From Enterobacter asburiae (GTDB taxonomy: Bacteria; Pseudomonadota; Gammaproteobacteria; Enterobacterales; Enterobacteriaceae), in assembly GCF_008080435.1 (NCBI RefSeq), contig NZ_VRKN01000002.1, positions 186,001-250,000 on the forward strand: a stretch of 64,000 nt of DNA, read 5' to 3'. The notes under the pieces were generated by a model that saw nothing but the letters and a program-made list of their open reading frames with translations, was not told where the DNA came from and made no database searches. Positions 43,778-53,632 of the stretch are shown here, piece after piece. The position numbers and the translations under genes were made by a program. Positions within the stretch are counted from its first letter, which is position 1. Each line of letters starts with the position of its first letter.

Positions 43778-45334
43778 ATGTTCACCCGCTACTTCTCCAG
43801 CAATCGCAAGATATTGATCCTCAGCATCATCACAGGCCTGATCGCCGCCCTGCTCCTGGGTTCGTTGCAATTTTTCTGGAGCTACCACAAGCGGGAAGTC
43901 AAATTTGACACCCTGATCCACGATGTGAGCATCTATATGGAGAGCTATTTCGATGAGTTAAAAAACGCTGTCGACACCCTCCAGCCGCTCACGTTAAACA
44001 ACTGCCACGACGTCAATCAGGAGCTCACCTCGCGCGCGGCCTTTAGCATTAACGTTCGCGCATTCCTGCTGGTCAGAGACAAAATGGCGTTCTGTTCTTC
44101 TGCCACAGGCCCGATGAATTTCCCGATGGAGGAGCTGATACCCGAGCTGCACATCGATAAGCAGATCGATATGGCGTTGCTTCCCGGCACCCCGATGTTG
44201 CCCAATAAGCCTGCGATTGCCATCTGGTACCGTAACCCCTTAGTGAAGGACGGTGGCGTGTTCACCTCGGTGAATCTCAATCTGACGCCTTACCTGCTCT
44301 ACACCGCGCGCCAGGACGAATTCACGGGTATAGCCATCATCATTGGCGATAATGCACTGTCAACGCGGTCCAGCACGCTGGTCAACGCGCATGATCTACA
44401 TGAAATCCCGGTCCGTATCGCGACGCTGAAAGACGTCCCCCTGACCATAAACCTGTATGCGGACGCATGGACCAGCGATGAAATTCTCTACGCCCTGTTC
44501 TTCGGGCTGGTATGCGGCATTTGTGCCGGATCGCTCAACTACTATATTCTCAGCATTCGGCTCAATCCGGGTAAAGAGATTTTAAGCGCCATTAAGCGCG
44601 GCCAGTTTTACGTGGTTTATCAGCCCGTCGTTGATGCAAAATCGCTCAAAATGACCGGGCTTGAAGTGCTGATGCGCTGGAAACACCCGACAATGGGGGA
44701 AATTCCGCCGGACGCGTTTATCAACTTTGCCGAAGCGCAGAAGCTGATTGTCCCGCTGACGCTGCATCTCTTTGACCTTATCATTCACGATGCCCCCGTG
44801 TTACAAACCCTGTTACCCCCGGGAGCAAAGGTGGGTATTAACATTGCGCCGGGGCATCTGCATGCGGAAAGCTTCAAAGACGATATGCGCACCTTCAAAG
44901 CGTTACTGCCGCCGGATTACTTCCAGATCGTGCTGGAAATTACCGAACGCGACATGCTGAATCATCGGGAAGCTAATAGTCTCTTCGAATGGCTGCATAA
45001 CGAAGGGTTTGAAATAGCCATTGATGATTTTGGCACCGGCCACAGCGCGCTGATTTATCTTGAACATTTCACCATGGACTACCTCAAAATCGACCGAGGT
45101 TTTGTCAATGCGATAGGTACTGAGACCGTGACGTCGCCGGTGCTGGATGCCGTCCTGACGCTGGCAAGACGATTGAGTATGTTGACCGTCGCCGAAGGGG
45201 TGGAAACGCCGGAACAGGCCGCCTGGCTACGCGAACACGGCGTTAATTTCCTGCAGGGATACTGGATTAGCCGCCCGATGCCGCTGGCGCAGTTCCGCGA
45301 ATGGCGGCCTGATATTTCGCCCGAGGATGATTGA
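43778..45334 (+). CDS. pdeN: PdeN (Rtn), CSS-EAL cyclic-di-GMP phosphodiesterase
   Basis: This 518-residue inner-membrane enzyme degrades cyclic-di-GMP. An N-terminal transmembrane helix (about residues 10-32) is followed by a periplasmic CSS domain (conserved cysteine near residue 75 in NNCHDV and CSSATG near residue 107), a second helix near residue 235 and a C-terminal EAL domain. Catalytic motifs are present: EVLMRW (in place of EAL), NIAPGHL, EITERD, IDDFGTGHSAL, KIDRGFV and AEGVETPEQA. CSS disulphides in the family regulate activity with redox state. The ATG at 43778 gives exactly the E. coli length. Confidence 0.95.
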   Translation: MFTRYFSSNRKILILSIITGLIAALLLGSLQFFWSYHKREVKFDTLIHDVSIYMESYFDELKNAVDTLQPLTLNNCHDVNQELTSRAAFSINVRAFLLVRDKMAFCSSATGPMNFPMEELIPELHIDKQIDMALLPGTPMLPNKPAIAIWYRNPLVKDGGVFTSVNLNLTPYLLYTARQDEFTGIAIIIGDNALSTRSSTLVNAHDLHEIPVRIATLKDVPLTINLYADAWTSDEILYALFFGLVCGICAGSLNYYILSIRLNPGKEILSAIKRGQFYVVYQPVVDAKSLKMTGLEVLMRWKHPTMGEIPPDAFINFAEAQKLIVPLTLHLFDLIIHDAPVLQTLLPPGAKVGINIAPGHLHAESFKDDMRTFKALLPPDYFQIVLEITERDMLNHREANSLFEWLHNEGFEIAIDDFGTGHSALIYLEHFTMDYLKIDRGFVNAIGTETVTSPVLDAVLTLARRLSMLTVAEGVETPEQAAWLREHGVNFLQGYWISRPMPLAQFREWRPDISPEDD

Positions 45335-45408
45335 TTTCACATTGCCCGTGACGTCACTTATTATTCAGCTGAACCGAGCCGGTCTGTAAAAAAGGGAGCC
45401 GCCGCGAG

Positions 45409-47214
45409 ATGCTTATGCGCTTCATGTTGCTGATGTTGGCATTAACGAGCCTGTCCAGCCAGGCGCAAGCCATCAAAGAAAATATCGCCTTCGCGGTGAT
45501 TGGCGAGCCGAAATATGCGGTCAATTTTACGCACTTCGATTACGTTAACCCTGCCGCGCCGAAGGGCGGAAAGGTCACACTTTCCGCCACAGGGACATTC
45601 GATAACTTCAACCGCTTCGCCCTGCGCGGCGTGGCGGCCGCGCGGACGGAATCACTTTACGATACGCTCTTTGTCACGTCTGATGATGAACCCGGCAGCT
45701 ACTATCCGCTGATTGCCGATAACGTGCGTTACGCCGATAACTTCGCCTGGGCGGAAATCTCGCTGAACCCACGGGCACGTTTTCATGACGGTACGCCGGT
45801 TAAGGCCAGCGATGTCGCGTTCACCTTCCATAAATTCATGACCGAAGGCGTCCCCCAGTTCCGCATCGTGTATAAAGGCGCATCCGTCAGAGCCATTGCG
45901 CCGCTCACCGTGCGCATCGAGCTGAGCGAACCGAACAAAGAGAATATGCTCAGCCTGTTCTCGCTGCCGGTTATGCCGGAATCGTTCTGGAAGAATCATA
46001 AGCTAAGCGACCCGCTCTCGACGCCACCGCTGGCAGGCGGCCCATACCGCATTACCGACTGGCGCATGGGGCAGTATGTGGTCTATTCCCGCGTCAAAGA
46101 CTACTGGGCGGCTAACCTGCCGGTAAACCGCGGGCGCTGGAATTTCGACACCCTTCGCTATGATTACTACCTCGACGATAACGTGGCGTTTGAAGCGTTC
46201 AAAGCCGGCGCCTTCGATTTACGCGTAGAGAGCAGCGCCAAAAACTGGGCGACCCGCTATATCGGTAAAAATTTCGCAAAAGGCTATATCGTCAAAGACG
46301 AGCACAAAAATGAGTCTGCCCAGGACACCCGCTGGCTGGCGTTTAATATTCAGCGTCCGGTATTTAATGACCGCCGGGTGCGGGAAGCAATATCTCTGGC
46401 CTTTGATTTTGAATGGATGAACAAAGCGCTGTTTTACGAGGCTTACAGCCGCGCCAACAGCTATTTTCAGAATACCGAGTACGCCGCGCGTGATTATCCG
46501 AAAGCCGACGAGCTGGTTCTGCTCGCGCCGCTAAAAGCGGAGCTTCCGCTGCAAGTGTTCACCACCGTGTTTCAGCCGCCCGCGTCGAACGGTGACGGTT
46601 ACGACCGCGACAACCTGCTCAAAGCCAGCAAACTGCTGGATGACGCGGGCTGGCACCTGAAAAATCAAAAGCGTGTGGATGCCAAAACGGGTAAACCTCT
46701 CAGCTTTGAGCTGCTGCTCTCGTCCGGGGGCAACGATCAGTGGGTACTGCCGTTTAAGCATAACCTTGAGCGGCTGGGCGTGACCATGAACATTCGCCAG
46801 GTCGATAACGCGCAGATCACCAGCCGCATGCGCAGCCGTGATTACGACATGATGCAGCGCCTGTGGCCCGCGCAGCCGTGGCCGAGCTCCGACCTGCAAA
46901 TCTCCTGGGCTTCCAGCTACATTGACTCCTCGTACAATGCGCCAGGGGTAAAAAGCCCGGCAATTGACGTGCTGATTGCGAAAATAGTGGCGGCGCAGGG
47001 GGATAAAGAAAAGCTCCTGCCGCTCGGGCGCGCCCTCGACAGGGTCTTAACCTGGAACTACTACATGCTGCCGATGTGGTATATGGGCGAAGATCGCCTT
47101 GCGCGCTGGGACAAGTTCTCCGTGCCTGCCGTGCGCCCTGTCTATTCCCTGGGCTTTGATACCTGGTGGTATGACGTTAACAAAGCCGCCAGACTTCCCG
47201 CTGAGCGGCGATAA
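45409..47214 (+). CDS. yejA: YejA, periplasmic oligopeptide-binding protein
   Basis: This 601-residue periplasmic solute-binding protein (family 5) belongs to the YejABEF ABC importer. A signal peptide ends at AQA near residue 21. Family landmarks include NPAAPKGGKVTLSATGTFDNFN near residues 46-67, FHDGTPVKASDVAFTF near residue 123, and DTRWLAFNIQRPVFNDRRVREA near residue 305. It is close to the 604 residues of E. coli YejA. In E. coli the system imports the peptide-nucleotide antibiotic microcin C and in pathogens helps antimicrobial-peptide tolerance. yejB starts 9 bp downstream. Confidence 0.96.
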   Translation: MLMRFMLLMLALTSLSSQAQAIKENIAFAVIGEPKYAVNFTHFDYVNPAAPKGGKVTLSATGTFDNFNRFALRGVAAARTESLYDTLFVTSDDEPGSYYPLIADNVRYADNFAWAEISLNPRARFHDGTPVKASDVAFTFHKFMTEGVPQFRIVYKGASVRAIAPLTVRIELSEPNKENMLSLFSLPVMPESFWKNHKLSDPLSTPPLAGGPYRITDWRMGQYVVYSRVKDYWAANLPVNRGRWNFDTLRYDYYLDDNVAFEAFKAGAFDLRVESSAKNWATRYIGKNFAKGYIVKDEHKNESAQDTRWLAFNIQRPVFNDRRVREAISLAFDFEWMNKALFYEAYSRANSYFQNTEYAARDYPKADELVLLAPLKAELPLQVFTTVFQPPASNGDGYDRDNLLKASKLLDDAGWHLKNQKRVDAKTGKPLSFELLLSSGGNDQWVLPFKHNLERLGVTMNIRQVDNAQITSRMRSRDYDMMQRLWPAQPWPSSDLQISWASSYIDSSYNAPGVKSPAIDVLIAKIVAAQGDKEKLLPLGRALDRVLTWNYYMLPMWYMGEDRLARWDKFSVPAVRPVYSLGFDTWWYDVNKAARLPAERR

Positions 47215-47223
47215 GGAATCATC

Positions 47224-48318
47224 ATGGGCGCCTATCTTATCCGTCGTCTTCTGCTGGTCATCCCCACCCTGTGGGCCATCATCACGATTAACTTTTTTAT
47301 CGTGCAAATCGCCCCCGGGGGGCCGGTCGATCAGGCGATTGCCGCCATTGAATTTGGCAACAGCGGCGGCATGCCCGGCGGCGGCGGTGAAGGGATGGGC
47401 GCGAGCCATGCGCGAACCGGCGTAGGGAATATCAGCGAAAGCCATTATCGCGGCGGGCGCGGGCTGGATCCGGAAGTGATCGCCGAGATCACCCACCGCT
47501 ACGGCTTTGACAAACCGATTCACGAGCGCTATTTCAAAATGCTCTGGGATTACATCCGCTTTGATTTTGGCGACAGCCTGTTTCGCAGTGCCTCAGTGTT
47601 AACCTTGATCAAGCAAAGCCTGCCGGTTTCGATAACGCTGGGGCTGTGGGGAACGCTGATTATCTATCTGGTCTCTATACCGCTCGGGATCCGCAAAGCG
47701 GTGTATAACGGCAGCCGCTTCGATATCTGGAGCAGCACGTTCATCATCATCGGCTATGCCATCCCGGCGTTTCTGTTTGCCGTCCTGCTGATTGTCTTTT
47801 TTGCCGGGGGAAGTTATTTCGACCTCTTCCCGCTGCGAGGACTGGTCTCCGCCGATTTCAGTTCCCTGCCGTGGTATCAGAAAATCACTGACTATCTCTG
47901 GCATATCACGCTGCCGGTGCTGGCCACGGTCATTGGCGGGTTTGCGGCCCTGACCATGTTGACCAAAAACGCCTTTCTCGATGAAATTCGTAAACAGTAC
48001 GTCGTTACTGCCCGCGCCAAGGGCGTGAGCGAGAAGCAGATCATGTGGAAACACGTGTTCCGCAACGCCATGCTGCTGGTGATCGCGGGGTTTCCGGCCA
48101 CGTTCATCGGCATGTTTTTTACCGGCTCGCTGCTGATAGAAGTGATGTTCTCGCTCAACGGTCTGGGGCTGCTGGGCTATGAGGCTACCGTGTCGCGCGA
48201 TTATCCGGTGATGTTTGGCACACTCTATATTTTCACCCTGATTGGCCTGCTGCTGAATATCATCAGTGATATCAGCTATACGCTGGTCGATCCCCGAATC
48301 GATTTTGAGGGCCGCTGA
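47224..48318 (+). CDS. yejB: YejB, peptide ABC permease
   Basis: This 364-residue inner-membrane permease forms part of the YejABEF channel. The first helix ([23 protein letters not shown]) is followed by a glycine-rich periplasmic loop ([17 protein letters not shown], near residues 45-61), then further helices and the EAA loop [19 protein letters not shown] near residue 261 for contact with YejF. Length equals E. coli YejB. Its stop overlaps the start of yejE by one base, suggesting coupled translation. Confidence 0.96.
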   Translation: MGAYLIRRLLLVIPTLWAIITINFFIVQIAPGGPVDQAIAAIEFGNSGGMPGGGGEGMGASHARTGVGNISESHYRGGRGLDPEVIAEITHRYGFDKPIHERYFKMLWDYIRFDFGDSLFRSASVLTLIKQSLPVSITLGLWGTLIIYLVSIPLGIRKAVYNGSRFDIWSSTFIIIGYAIPAFLFAVLLIVFFAGGSYFDLFPLRGLVSADFSSLPWYQKITDYLWHITLPVLATVIGGFAALTMLTKNAFLDEIRKQYVVTARAKGVSEKQIMWKHVFRNAMLLVIAGFPATFIGMFFTGSLLIEVMFSLNGLGLLGYEATVSRDYPVMFGTLYIFTLIGLLLNIISDISYTLVDPRIDFEGR

Positions 48319-49343
48319 TGCCGCATTTAAGCCCCGTCAACCAGGCCCGCTGGGCCCGTTTTCGCCACAATCGCCGCGGCTACTGGTCGCTGTGGATTTT
48401 TGCCGTGCTGTTTGCCTTAAGCATGTGTTCGGAGCTGATCGCCAACGACAAACCGCTGCTGGTGCATTTTAACGACCGCTGGTACGTGCCGGTTATCGCC
48501 AATTACAGCGAAAGCGACTTTGGCGGCCCGTTTGCGACACCGGCGGAATATCAGGATCCGTGGCTTCGCCAGCAGATTGAGCAGCACGGCTGGGCGCTCT
48601 GGGCACCGGTACGCTTTGGCGCAAACAGCATTAACTTTGCCACCACGACCCCCTTCCCTTCCCCGCCCTCCGCGCAAAACTGGCTGGGAACGGATGCTAA
48701 CGGCGGCGACGTGCTGGCGCGCATCCTTTATGGCACGCGAATTTCTCTTCTCTTTGGGCTGATGCTGACGATCTTCTCAAGCGTAATGGGCGTCGTGGCG
48801 GGTGCCGTTCAGGGTTACTACGGCGGGAAAATTGACCTGTGGGGCCAGCGGGTTATTGAAGTCTGGTCAGGCATGCCAACGCTGTTTCTGATCATCCTGC
48901 TTTCCAGCGTGGTGCAGCCTGGCTTCTGGTGGCTGTTAGGCATCACCGTCCTGTTCGGCTGGATGGCGCTGGTGGGCGTGGTGCGGGCGGAGTTCCTGCG
49001 CACCCGCAATTTCGACTATATTCGCGCCGCGCAGGCGCTTGGCGTGAGCGACCGCGGGATCATCTTCCGCCATATGCTGCCCAACGCGGTAGTGGCAACG
49101 CTCACCTTCCTGCCGTTTATTCTGTGTAGCTCCATCACCACCCTCACCTCACTGGATTTTCTCGGTTTCGGGCTACCGCTGGGTTCCCCGTCGCTCGGCG
49201 AACTGCTGCTGCAGGGCAAAAACAACCTGCAGGCGCCGTGGTTAGGCATCGCCGCCTTTCTTTCCGTGGCCGTGCTGCTTTCGCTGCTGATTTTTATTGG
49301 CGAAGCCGTGCGCGATGCCTTCGATCCGAACAAGGCGGTATAA
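48318..49343 (+). CDS. yejE: YejE, peptide ABC permease
   Basis: This 341-residue inner-membrane permease pairs with YejB. The N-terminal cytoplasmic segment (NQARWARFRHNRRGYWSLW) is typical of DppC/OppC-type subunits. The NWLGTDANGGDVLARILYG motif lies near residue 122 and the EAA loop AAQALGVSDRGIIFRHMLPNA near residue 236. Length equals E. coli YejE. The start overlaps the yejB stop, and the stop lies 1 bp from the yejF start. Confidence 0.96.
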   Translation: MPHLSPVNQARWARFRHNRRGYWSLWIFAVLFALSMCSELIANDKPLLVHFNDRWYVPVIANYSESDFGGPFATPAEYQDPWLRQQIEQHGWALWAPVRFGANSINFATTTPFPSPPSAQNWLGTDANGGDVLARILYGTRISLLFGLMLTIFSSVMGVVAGAVQGYYGGKIDLWGQRVIEVWSGMPTLFLIILLSSVVQPGFWWLLGITVLFGWMALVGVVRAEFLRTRNFDYIRAAQALGVSDRGIIFRHMLPNAVVATLTFLPFILCSSITTLTSLDFLGFGLPLGSPSLGELLLQGKNNLQAPWLGIAAFLSVAVLLSLLIFIGEAVRDAFDPNKAV

Positions 49344-49344
49344 A

Positions 49345-50934
49345 ATGACCCAGCCCCTTCTCAGTATTGATAACCTGTCGATTGCTTTTTCAACGCAGGG
49401 CGAGACGCGTACCGTGGTCACCGACCTGTCGCTGCAGATCCAGCCTGGGGAAACGCTGGCCCTGGTGGGTGAGTCGGGGTCAGGCAAGAGCGTTTCGGCA
49501 CTCTCGATCCTGCGGCTGCTGCCTTCTCCACCGGTGAGCTACCCGCAAGGGGATATTTTGTTTCACGGCAGTTCGCTGCTGCATGCCGACGAACATACCC
49601 TGCGCGGCATTCGCGGCAACAAAATCGCCATGATCTTCCAGGAGCCCATGGTTTCCCTCAACCCGCTGCACAGTCTGGAAAAACAGCTCTATGAAGTGCT
49701 CTCCCTGCACCGGGGGATGCGCAAAGAGGCGGCGCGGGGAGAAATTCTGGATTGTCTTGAACGGACAGGCATACGCAATGCGGCCAAACGGCTGAATGAT
49801 TTTCCGCACCAGCTCTCCGGCGGCGAACGCCAGCGCGTGATGATTGCCATGGCCCTGCTCACGCGCCCCGAACTGTTGATTGCCGACGAACCTACAACGG
49901 CGCTGGACGTGACGGTACAGGCACAAATATTGACGCTGCTGCGGGAACTGCGTGACGAGCTGAACATGAGCCTGCTGTTTATCACGCATAACCTGAGCAT
50001 TGTGAGAAAGCTGGCCGACAGCGTCGCGGTGATGCAAAACGGACGGTGTGTTGAACAGAATACCGCGTCCACGCTGCTGAGCGCGCCGCAGCACCCCTAT
50101 ACGCAGCGTTTGCTCGACAGCGAACCCTCCGGCGACCCGGTTCCCCTCACGGCTGACAGCACACCACTGCTGCGCGTTGAGGATCTGTCCGTCTCGTTCC
50201 CGATCCGCAAAGGTATTCTGCGACGCATTGTCGATCAGAATCCCGTGCTGAAAAACATCCGCTTCTCGCTGCGCCCGGGAGAATCCCTGGGGCTGGTGGG
50301 CGAATCCGGTTCGGGTAAAAGCACTACCGGTCTGGCGCTGCTGCGCTTAATTGCCTCGCAGGGCGAGATCCTCTTTGACAATATGCCGCTGCACCGCTGG
50401 AACCGTCGTCAGATGCTGCCCGTGCGGCCCCGCATGCAGGTGGTGTTTCAGGATCCCAACTCCTCGCTTAACCCACGGCTCAGCGTGCTACAGATTATCG
50501 AAGAGGGTCTGCGCGTGCATCAGCCCGGCCTGAGCGCTCAGCAACGCGAGCAGGAGGTCATACGGGTGATGGCCGAAGTGGGCTTAGATGCCGGGACGCG
50601 TCACCGCTATCCGGCTGAATTCTCCGGCGGGCAGCGCCAGCGTATCGCGATTGCCCGCGCGCTGATCCTGAAACCGGAGCTGATTATTCTGGATGAACCG
50701 ACGTCGTCGCTGGACAGAACCGTTCAGGCGCAGATCCTGGCGCTACTGAAAGGGCTTCAGGAAAAGCACCGGCTGGCCTATATCTTTATCAGCCATGATC
50801 TACAGGTGGTGCGGGCGTTATGCCATCAGGTGATTGTGTTGCGACAGGGAGAAGTGGTCGAGCAAGGTGAGTGCCAGCGCGTATTTAGCGCGCCAACGCA
50901 GCGCTACACGCGCCAGCTGTTGTCGGCAGACTAG
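49345..50934 (+). CDS. yejF: YejF, peptide ABC ATPase with two nucleotide-binding domains
   Basis: This 529-residue cytoplasmic ATPase fuses two ABC domains to power YejABE. Walker A occurs twice (GESGSGKSV near residue 42 and GESGSGKST near residue 321), as do signature motifs (LSGGERQR and FSGGQRQR) and Walker B segments ([11 protein letters not shown] and [11 protein letters not shown]), so both sites look competent. The ATG at 49345 reproduces the E. coli length. It is the last gene of yejABEF; only 3 bp separate its stop from that of convergent yejG, leaving no room for an intergenic terminator. Confidence 0.96.
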   Translation: MTQPLLSIDNLSIAFSTQGETRTVVTDLSLQIQPGETLALVGESGSGKSVSALSILRLLPSPPVSYPQGDILFHGSSLLHADEHTLRGIRGNKIAMIFQEPMVSLNPLHSLEKQLYEVLSLHRGMRKEAARGEILDCLERTGIRNAAKRLNDFPHQLSGGERQRVMIAMALLTRPELLIADEPTTALDVTVQAQILTLLRELRDELNMSLLFITHNLSIVRKLADSVAVMQNGRCVEQNTASTLLSAPQHPYTQRLLDSEPSGDPVPLTADSTPLLRVEDLSVSFPIRKGILRRIVDQNPVLKNIRFSLRPGESLGLVGESGSGKSTTGLALLRLIASQGEILFDNMPLHRWNRRQMLPVRPRMQVVFQDPNSSLNPRLSVLQIIEEGLRVHQPGLSAQQREQEVIRVMAEVGLDAGTRHRYPAEFSGGQRQRIAIARALILKPELIILDEPTSSLDRTVQAQILALLKGLQEKHRLAYIFISHDLQVVRALCHQVIVLRQGEVVEQGECQRVFSAPTQRYTRQLLSAD

Positions 50935-50937
50935 CGG

Positions 50938-51282
50938 TCAGAACGGGTACTGGCCGGAGAAAGGCTCAGCAATGGCAACGCCAAAATTCTTCAGACGGCA
51001 GGTGGCGGCAAATTCGTCCTGGCTTTTCACAAACAGGCACGGCTCACCTTCGCACTCCAGCACGGAGCTGTCCAATTCGATATCCGTCAGGGCCTGACTG
51101 AGACGCTCCATCACCCGCCATGCATTTTCGTCGCTTGGGCTCAACAGCTTGAGTGCTACCAGGCAGTTTTCACAGCCCGCGACGTTTTGCGGAATCGGTT
51201 CAACTTTCGAACCTGCAAAACCCGCAGACCAGCGATAGCTCTGAGGCAAGCGATGGACAATGGAGAGTTGTAATGTATTCAC
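50938..51282 (-). CDS. yejG: YejG, conserved small protein
   Basis: This 114-residue cytoplasmic protein closely matches remembered E. coli YejG of the same length, with conserved segments [16 protein letters not shown] and [13 protein letters not shown]. It has no signal or membrane segment. A contribution to aminoglycoside sensitivity was reported in E. coli, but the biochemical function is unknown. It is convergent with yejF at 3 bp spacing. The 279 bp upstream to bcr are AT-rich and contain only the bcr terminator that I can identify. Confidence 0.93.
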   Translation of the reverse strand: MNTLQLSIVHRLPQSYRWSAGFAGSKVEPIPQNVAGCENCLVALKLLSPSDENAWRVMERLSQALTDIELDSSVLECEGEPCLFVKSQDEFAATCRLKNFGVAIAEPFSGQYPF

Positions 51283-51530
51283 GTTCGTTCCCCGGAAGCA
51301 AAATTTACTTCACAATTTATTTACATTTATAGTAACACATGATTGCGAACCTGCATTAATTAGCGGTTTTTATAGGCGTTACAGGCTCGCGTGGGCGCTA
51401 TATGTACCCGTTTCTGCGATCTAACTCAACCTTTTTAAATACAATGATGTGACTTTTTACATAAATAGATTTTACATAAAATAAACAAACACGGCATAAA
51501 CGAACGGGGGTTTGGTTGATATGCATCAAC

Positions 51531-51552
51531 AAAAAAGGCCCTGCCGGGCCTT
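51531..51552 (-). terminator. bcr terminator
   Basis: A 7-bp stem AAGGCCC / GGGCCTT with loop TGCC is followed on the minus strand by an A/T-rich U-run. It sits 10 bp after the bcr stop codon. Confidence 0.9.
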
Positions 51553-51561
51553 CTCTGTGTT

Positions 51562-52758
51562 CTAGTGGGCCGCTTTTCGCGGTCGACTGGCGTAAAGATA
51601 GAAGAGTATGGAGCTGGTTGCGCAAAAAGCCATCGCCCACAGCATGGGCCATGCCGTCATAAAGGTGGCCATCGAAAGCAACGCTCCAACAATAGCGCCG
51701 ATGCCGAAGCGGAACGTCCCCGCCAGGGAAGATGCGGTGCCCGCCATATGCGGAAACTCATCCAGGATCACCGCCATCGCATTAGATGACACCATCGACA
51801 CGCAGCCGACGAAGGCCGCCACGCCGACCACCAGCGCCCAGAAGCCCACGCCCAGAAACGCGCTCACCACCAGCCAGATAGCCATCACAAACTGGATCCA
51901 CAGCCCGGCGCGGAACATGTTCAGCGCCCCCACCCGCCGGACAAAACGGCTATTGATGATGGTCATGATAAACAGGAAGACGATGTTAAGCGCAAAGTAA
52001 TAGCCGAAGTGCTGCGGCGAAACGTGGTTCAGTTCGATGTAGACAAACGGTCCGGCGCTCAGGAAGGAGAACATCCCGGCGAAGCTGAACCCACTTGCCA
52101 GCATATAGCTCAGCACGCGCTTGTGGCGAAACAGCGAGGCAAAGTTGCCTATTGTGGTTCGGATGTGGAATTTCTGGCGACGCTCTACGGGAAGCGTCTC
52201 ATCAATAAAGAAGAAGATCATCGCGGAGGCCAGCAGCGCGGCCAGGGCCAGGATCCAGAAAATCACATGCCAGCTAAACCACACCAGCACCGCACCACCG
52301 GCCATAGGGGCCACCAGCGGCGCAATCGTCGTCACCAGCATCACGAACGACATCATGCGGGAGAACTCTTCCTTCGGGTAGATATCGCGCATCAGGGCGT
52401 TAATCACCACGCTTGCCGCTGCTGCCGCCAGACCGTGGAAGAAGCGCATGACAATCAGATGATCGATGGTCTGCGCCAGCGCACAGGCCACCGCTGCGGC
52501 CGCAAAGACCAGCGTCCCGCCCAGAATGACAGGCTTGCGTCCAAGGCTGTCCGCCATTGGGCCATAAAACAGCTGGCCGAGGGCAAAACCGAGAATATAG
52601 GTGCTGAGCGTCATCTGCGCACTGCCTGCTGGTACGCCAAACTGCGCAGAAATCACCGGCAGCGCAGGCAGGTACATATCAATAGACAGCGGCATCAGCA
52701 TGGCCAGCAAGCCAAGAATGAAGACGATTTTGAACGACGAGTGTGGCCTGGTGGTCAC
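51562..52758 (-). CDS. bcr: Bcr, bicyclomycin/sulfonamide resistance MFS exporter
   Basis: This 398-residue inner-membrane drug/H+ antiporter of the DHA1 family exports bicyclomycin and also peptides or cysteine in E. coli. Twelve hydrophobic helices are evident; the A-loop motif [13 protein letters not shown] is near residue 65 and the D-type motif [15 protein letters not shown] near residue 103. It starts with GTG at 52758, 6 nt after AGGAG, as in E. coli. It lies 15 bp downstream of rsuA on the same strand and is probably cotranscribed with it. Confidence 0.95.
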   Translation of the reverse strand: MTTRPHSSFKIVFILGLLAMLMPLSIDMYLPALPVISAQFGVPAGSAQMTLSTYILGFALGQLFYGPMADSLGRKPVILGGTLVFAAAAVACALAQTIDHLIVMRFFHGLAAAAASVVINALMRDIYPKEEFSRMMSFVMLVTTIAPLVAPMAGGAVLVWFSWHVIFWILALAALLASAMIFFFIDETLPVERRQKFHIRTTIGNFASLFRHKRVLSYMLASGFSFAGMFSFLSAGPFVYIELNHVSPQHFGYYFALNIVFLFIMTIINSRFVRRVGALNMFRAGLWIQFVMAIWLVVSAFLGVGFWALVVGVAAFVGCVSMVSSNAMAVILDEFPHMAGTASSLAGTFRFGIGAIVGALLSMATFMTAWPMLWAMAFCATSSILFYLYASRPRKAAH

Positions 52759-52773
52759 AGAGCTCTCCTGAAA

Positions 52774-53481
52774 TTAGTGCGAAGGCAGACCGACGCTGGC
52801 GATCTCTTCTTCCGTTAACGGGCGATATTCGCCAGGCGCCAGGTCGGGATCGAGTTCAATCTCACCAATCCGCTCACGATGCAGGCCGACAACGTGGTTC
52901 CCCACCGCGGCAAACATACGTTTCACCTGATGGTAGCGCCCTTCGCTGATGGTCAGACGGACTTCGGTCGGCGTGATCACCTCAAGCACGGCGGGTTTGG
53001 TCAGATCTTTTTCATTATGCAGCTGAACGCCTTTCGTGAATTGCTCCGCCGTGTCATCCGACACCGGAGACTCCAGCGTGACCAGATAGGTTTTCTCGCA
53101 GTGGTGACGCGGGGAAGTAATGCGATGCGACCACTGCCCGTCGTCGGTCATCAGCACCAGACCCGTGGTGTCGATGTCGAGGCGGCCTGCGGCGTGCAGC
53201 TTGTGCGCCACCGGTTCGTCGAGGAAATAGAGCACCGTCGGGTGATCCGGATCGTCCGTTGAGCAGACGTAGCCTTCCGGCTTATTGAGCATGAAGTAGC
53301 GCGGACCGTGCTGCTGGGTCAGCGGATTGCCGTCATACTTCACCTGATGCTCAGGCTGAAGTTTGAAAGCCGTGTCTTTTACAATGTCGCCATCCACGGT
53401 AACGCGGCTGGCGCGAATTTCGCGCCCGGCAATAGCGCGGCTAACGCCGAGTTGCTGAGCGATAAACTTATCAAGTCGCAT
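52774..53481 (-). CDS. rsuA: RsuA, 16S rRNA pseudouridine(516) synthase
   Basis: This 235-residue enzyme isomerises uridine 516 of 16S rRNA to pseudouridine. An N-terminal S4 RNA-binding domain ([20 protein letters not shown]) precedes the RsuA-type catalytic domain, with the catalytic aspartate in [12 protein letters not shown] near residue 102 and the later [14 protein letters not shown] motif. Length is close to the 231 residues of E. coli RsuA. It forms a likely two-gene unit with bcr and diverges from radD across about 150 bp. Confidence 0.96.
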   Translation of the reverse strand: MRLDKFIAQQLGVSRAIAGREIRASRVTVDGDIVKDTAFKLQPEHQVKYDGNPLTQQHGPRYFMLNKPEGYVCSTDDPDHPTVLYFLDEPVAHKLHAAGRLDIDTTGLVLMTDDGQWSHRITSPRHHCEKTYLVTLESPVSDDTAEQFTKGVQLHNEKDLTKPAVLEVITPTEVRLTISEGRYHQVKRMFAAVGNHVVGLHRERIGEIELDPDLAPGEYRPLTEEEIASVGLPSH

Positions 53482-53632
53482 GAAATCTTTTTAGCCTTAA
53501 TGGTGCTAGAAGTCGGAAACAGGTCCGAAAAAAGAAGCAGTCTGGAACGGTTCAGTATAATGGTCTGGTTGCGCCACTCAAGGGAAAAAGTTTCGTGGCA
53601 TACTATGTGCGGAATAACGAAACCGAGACCCC

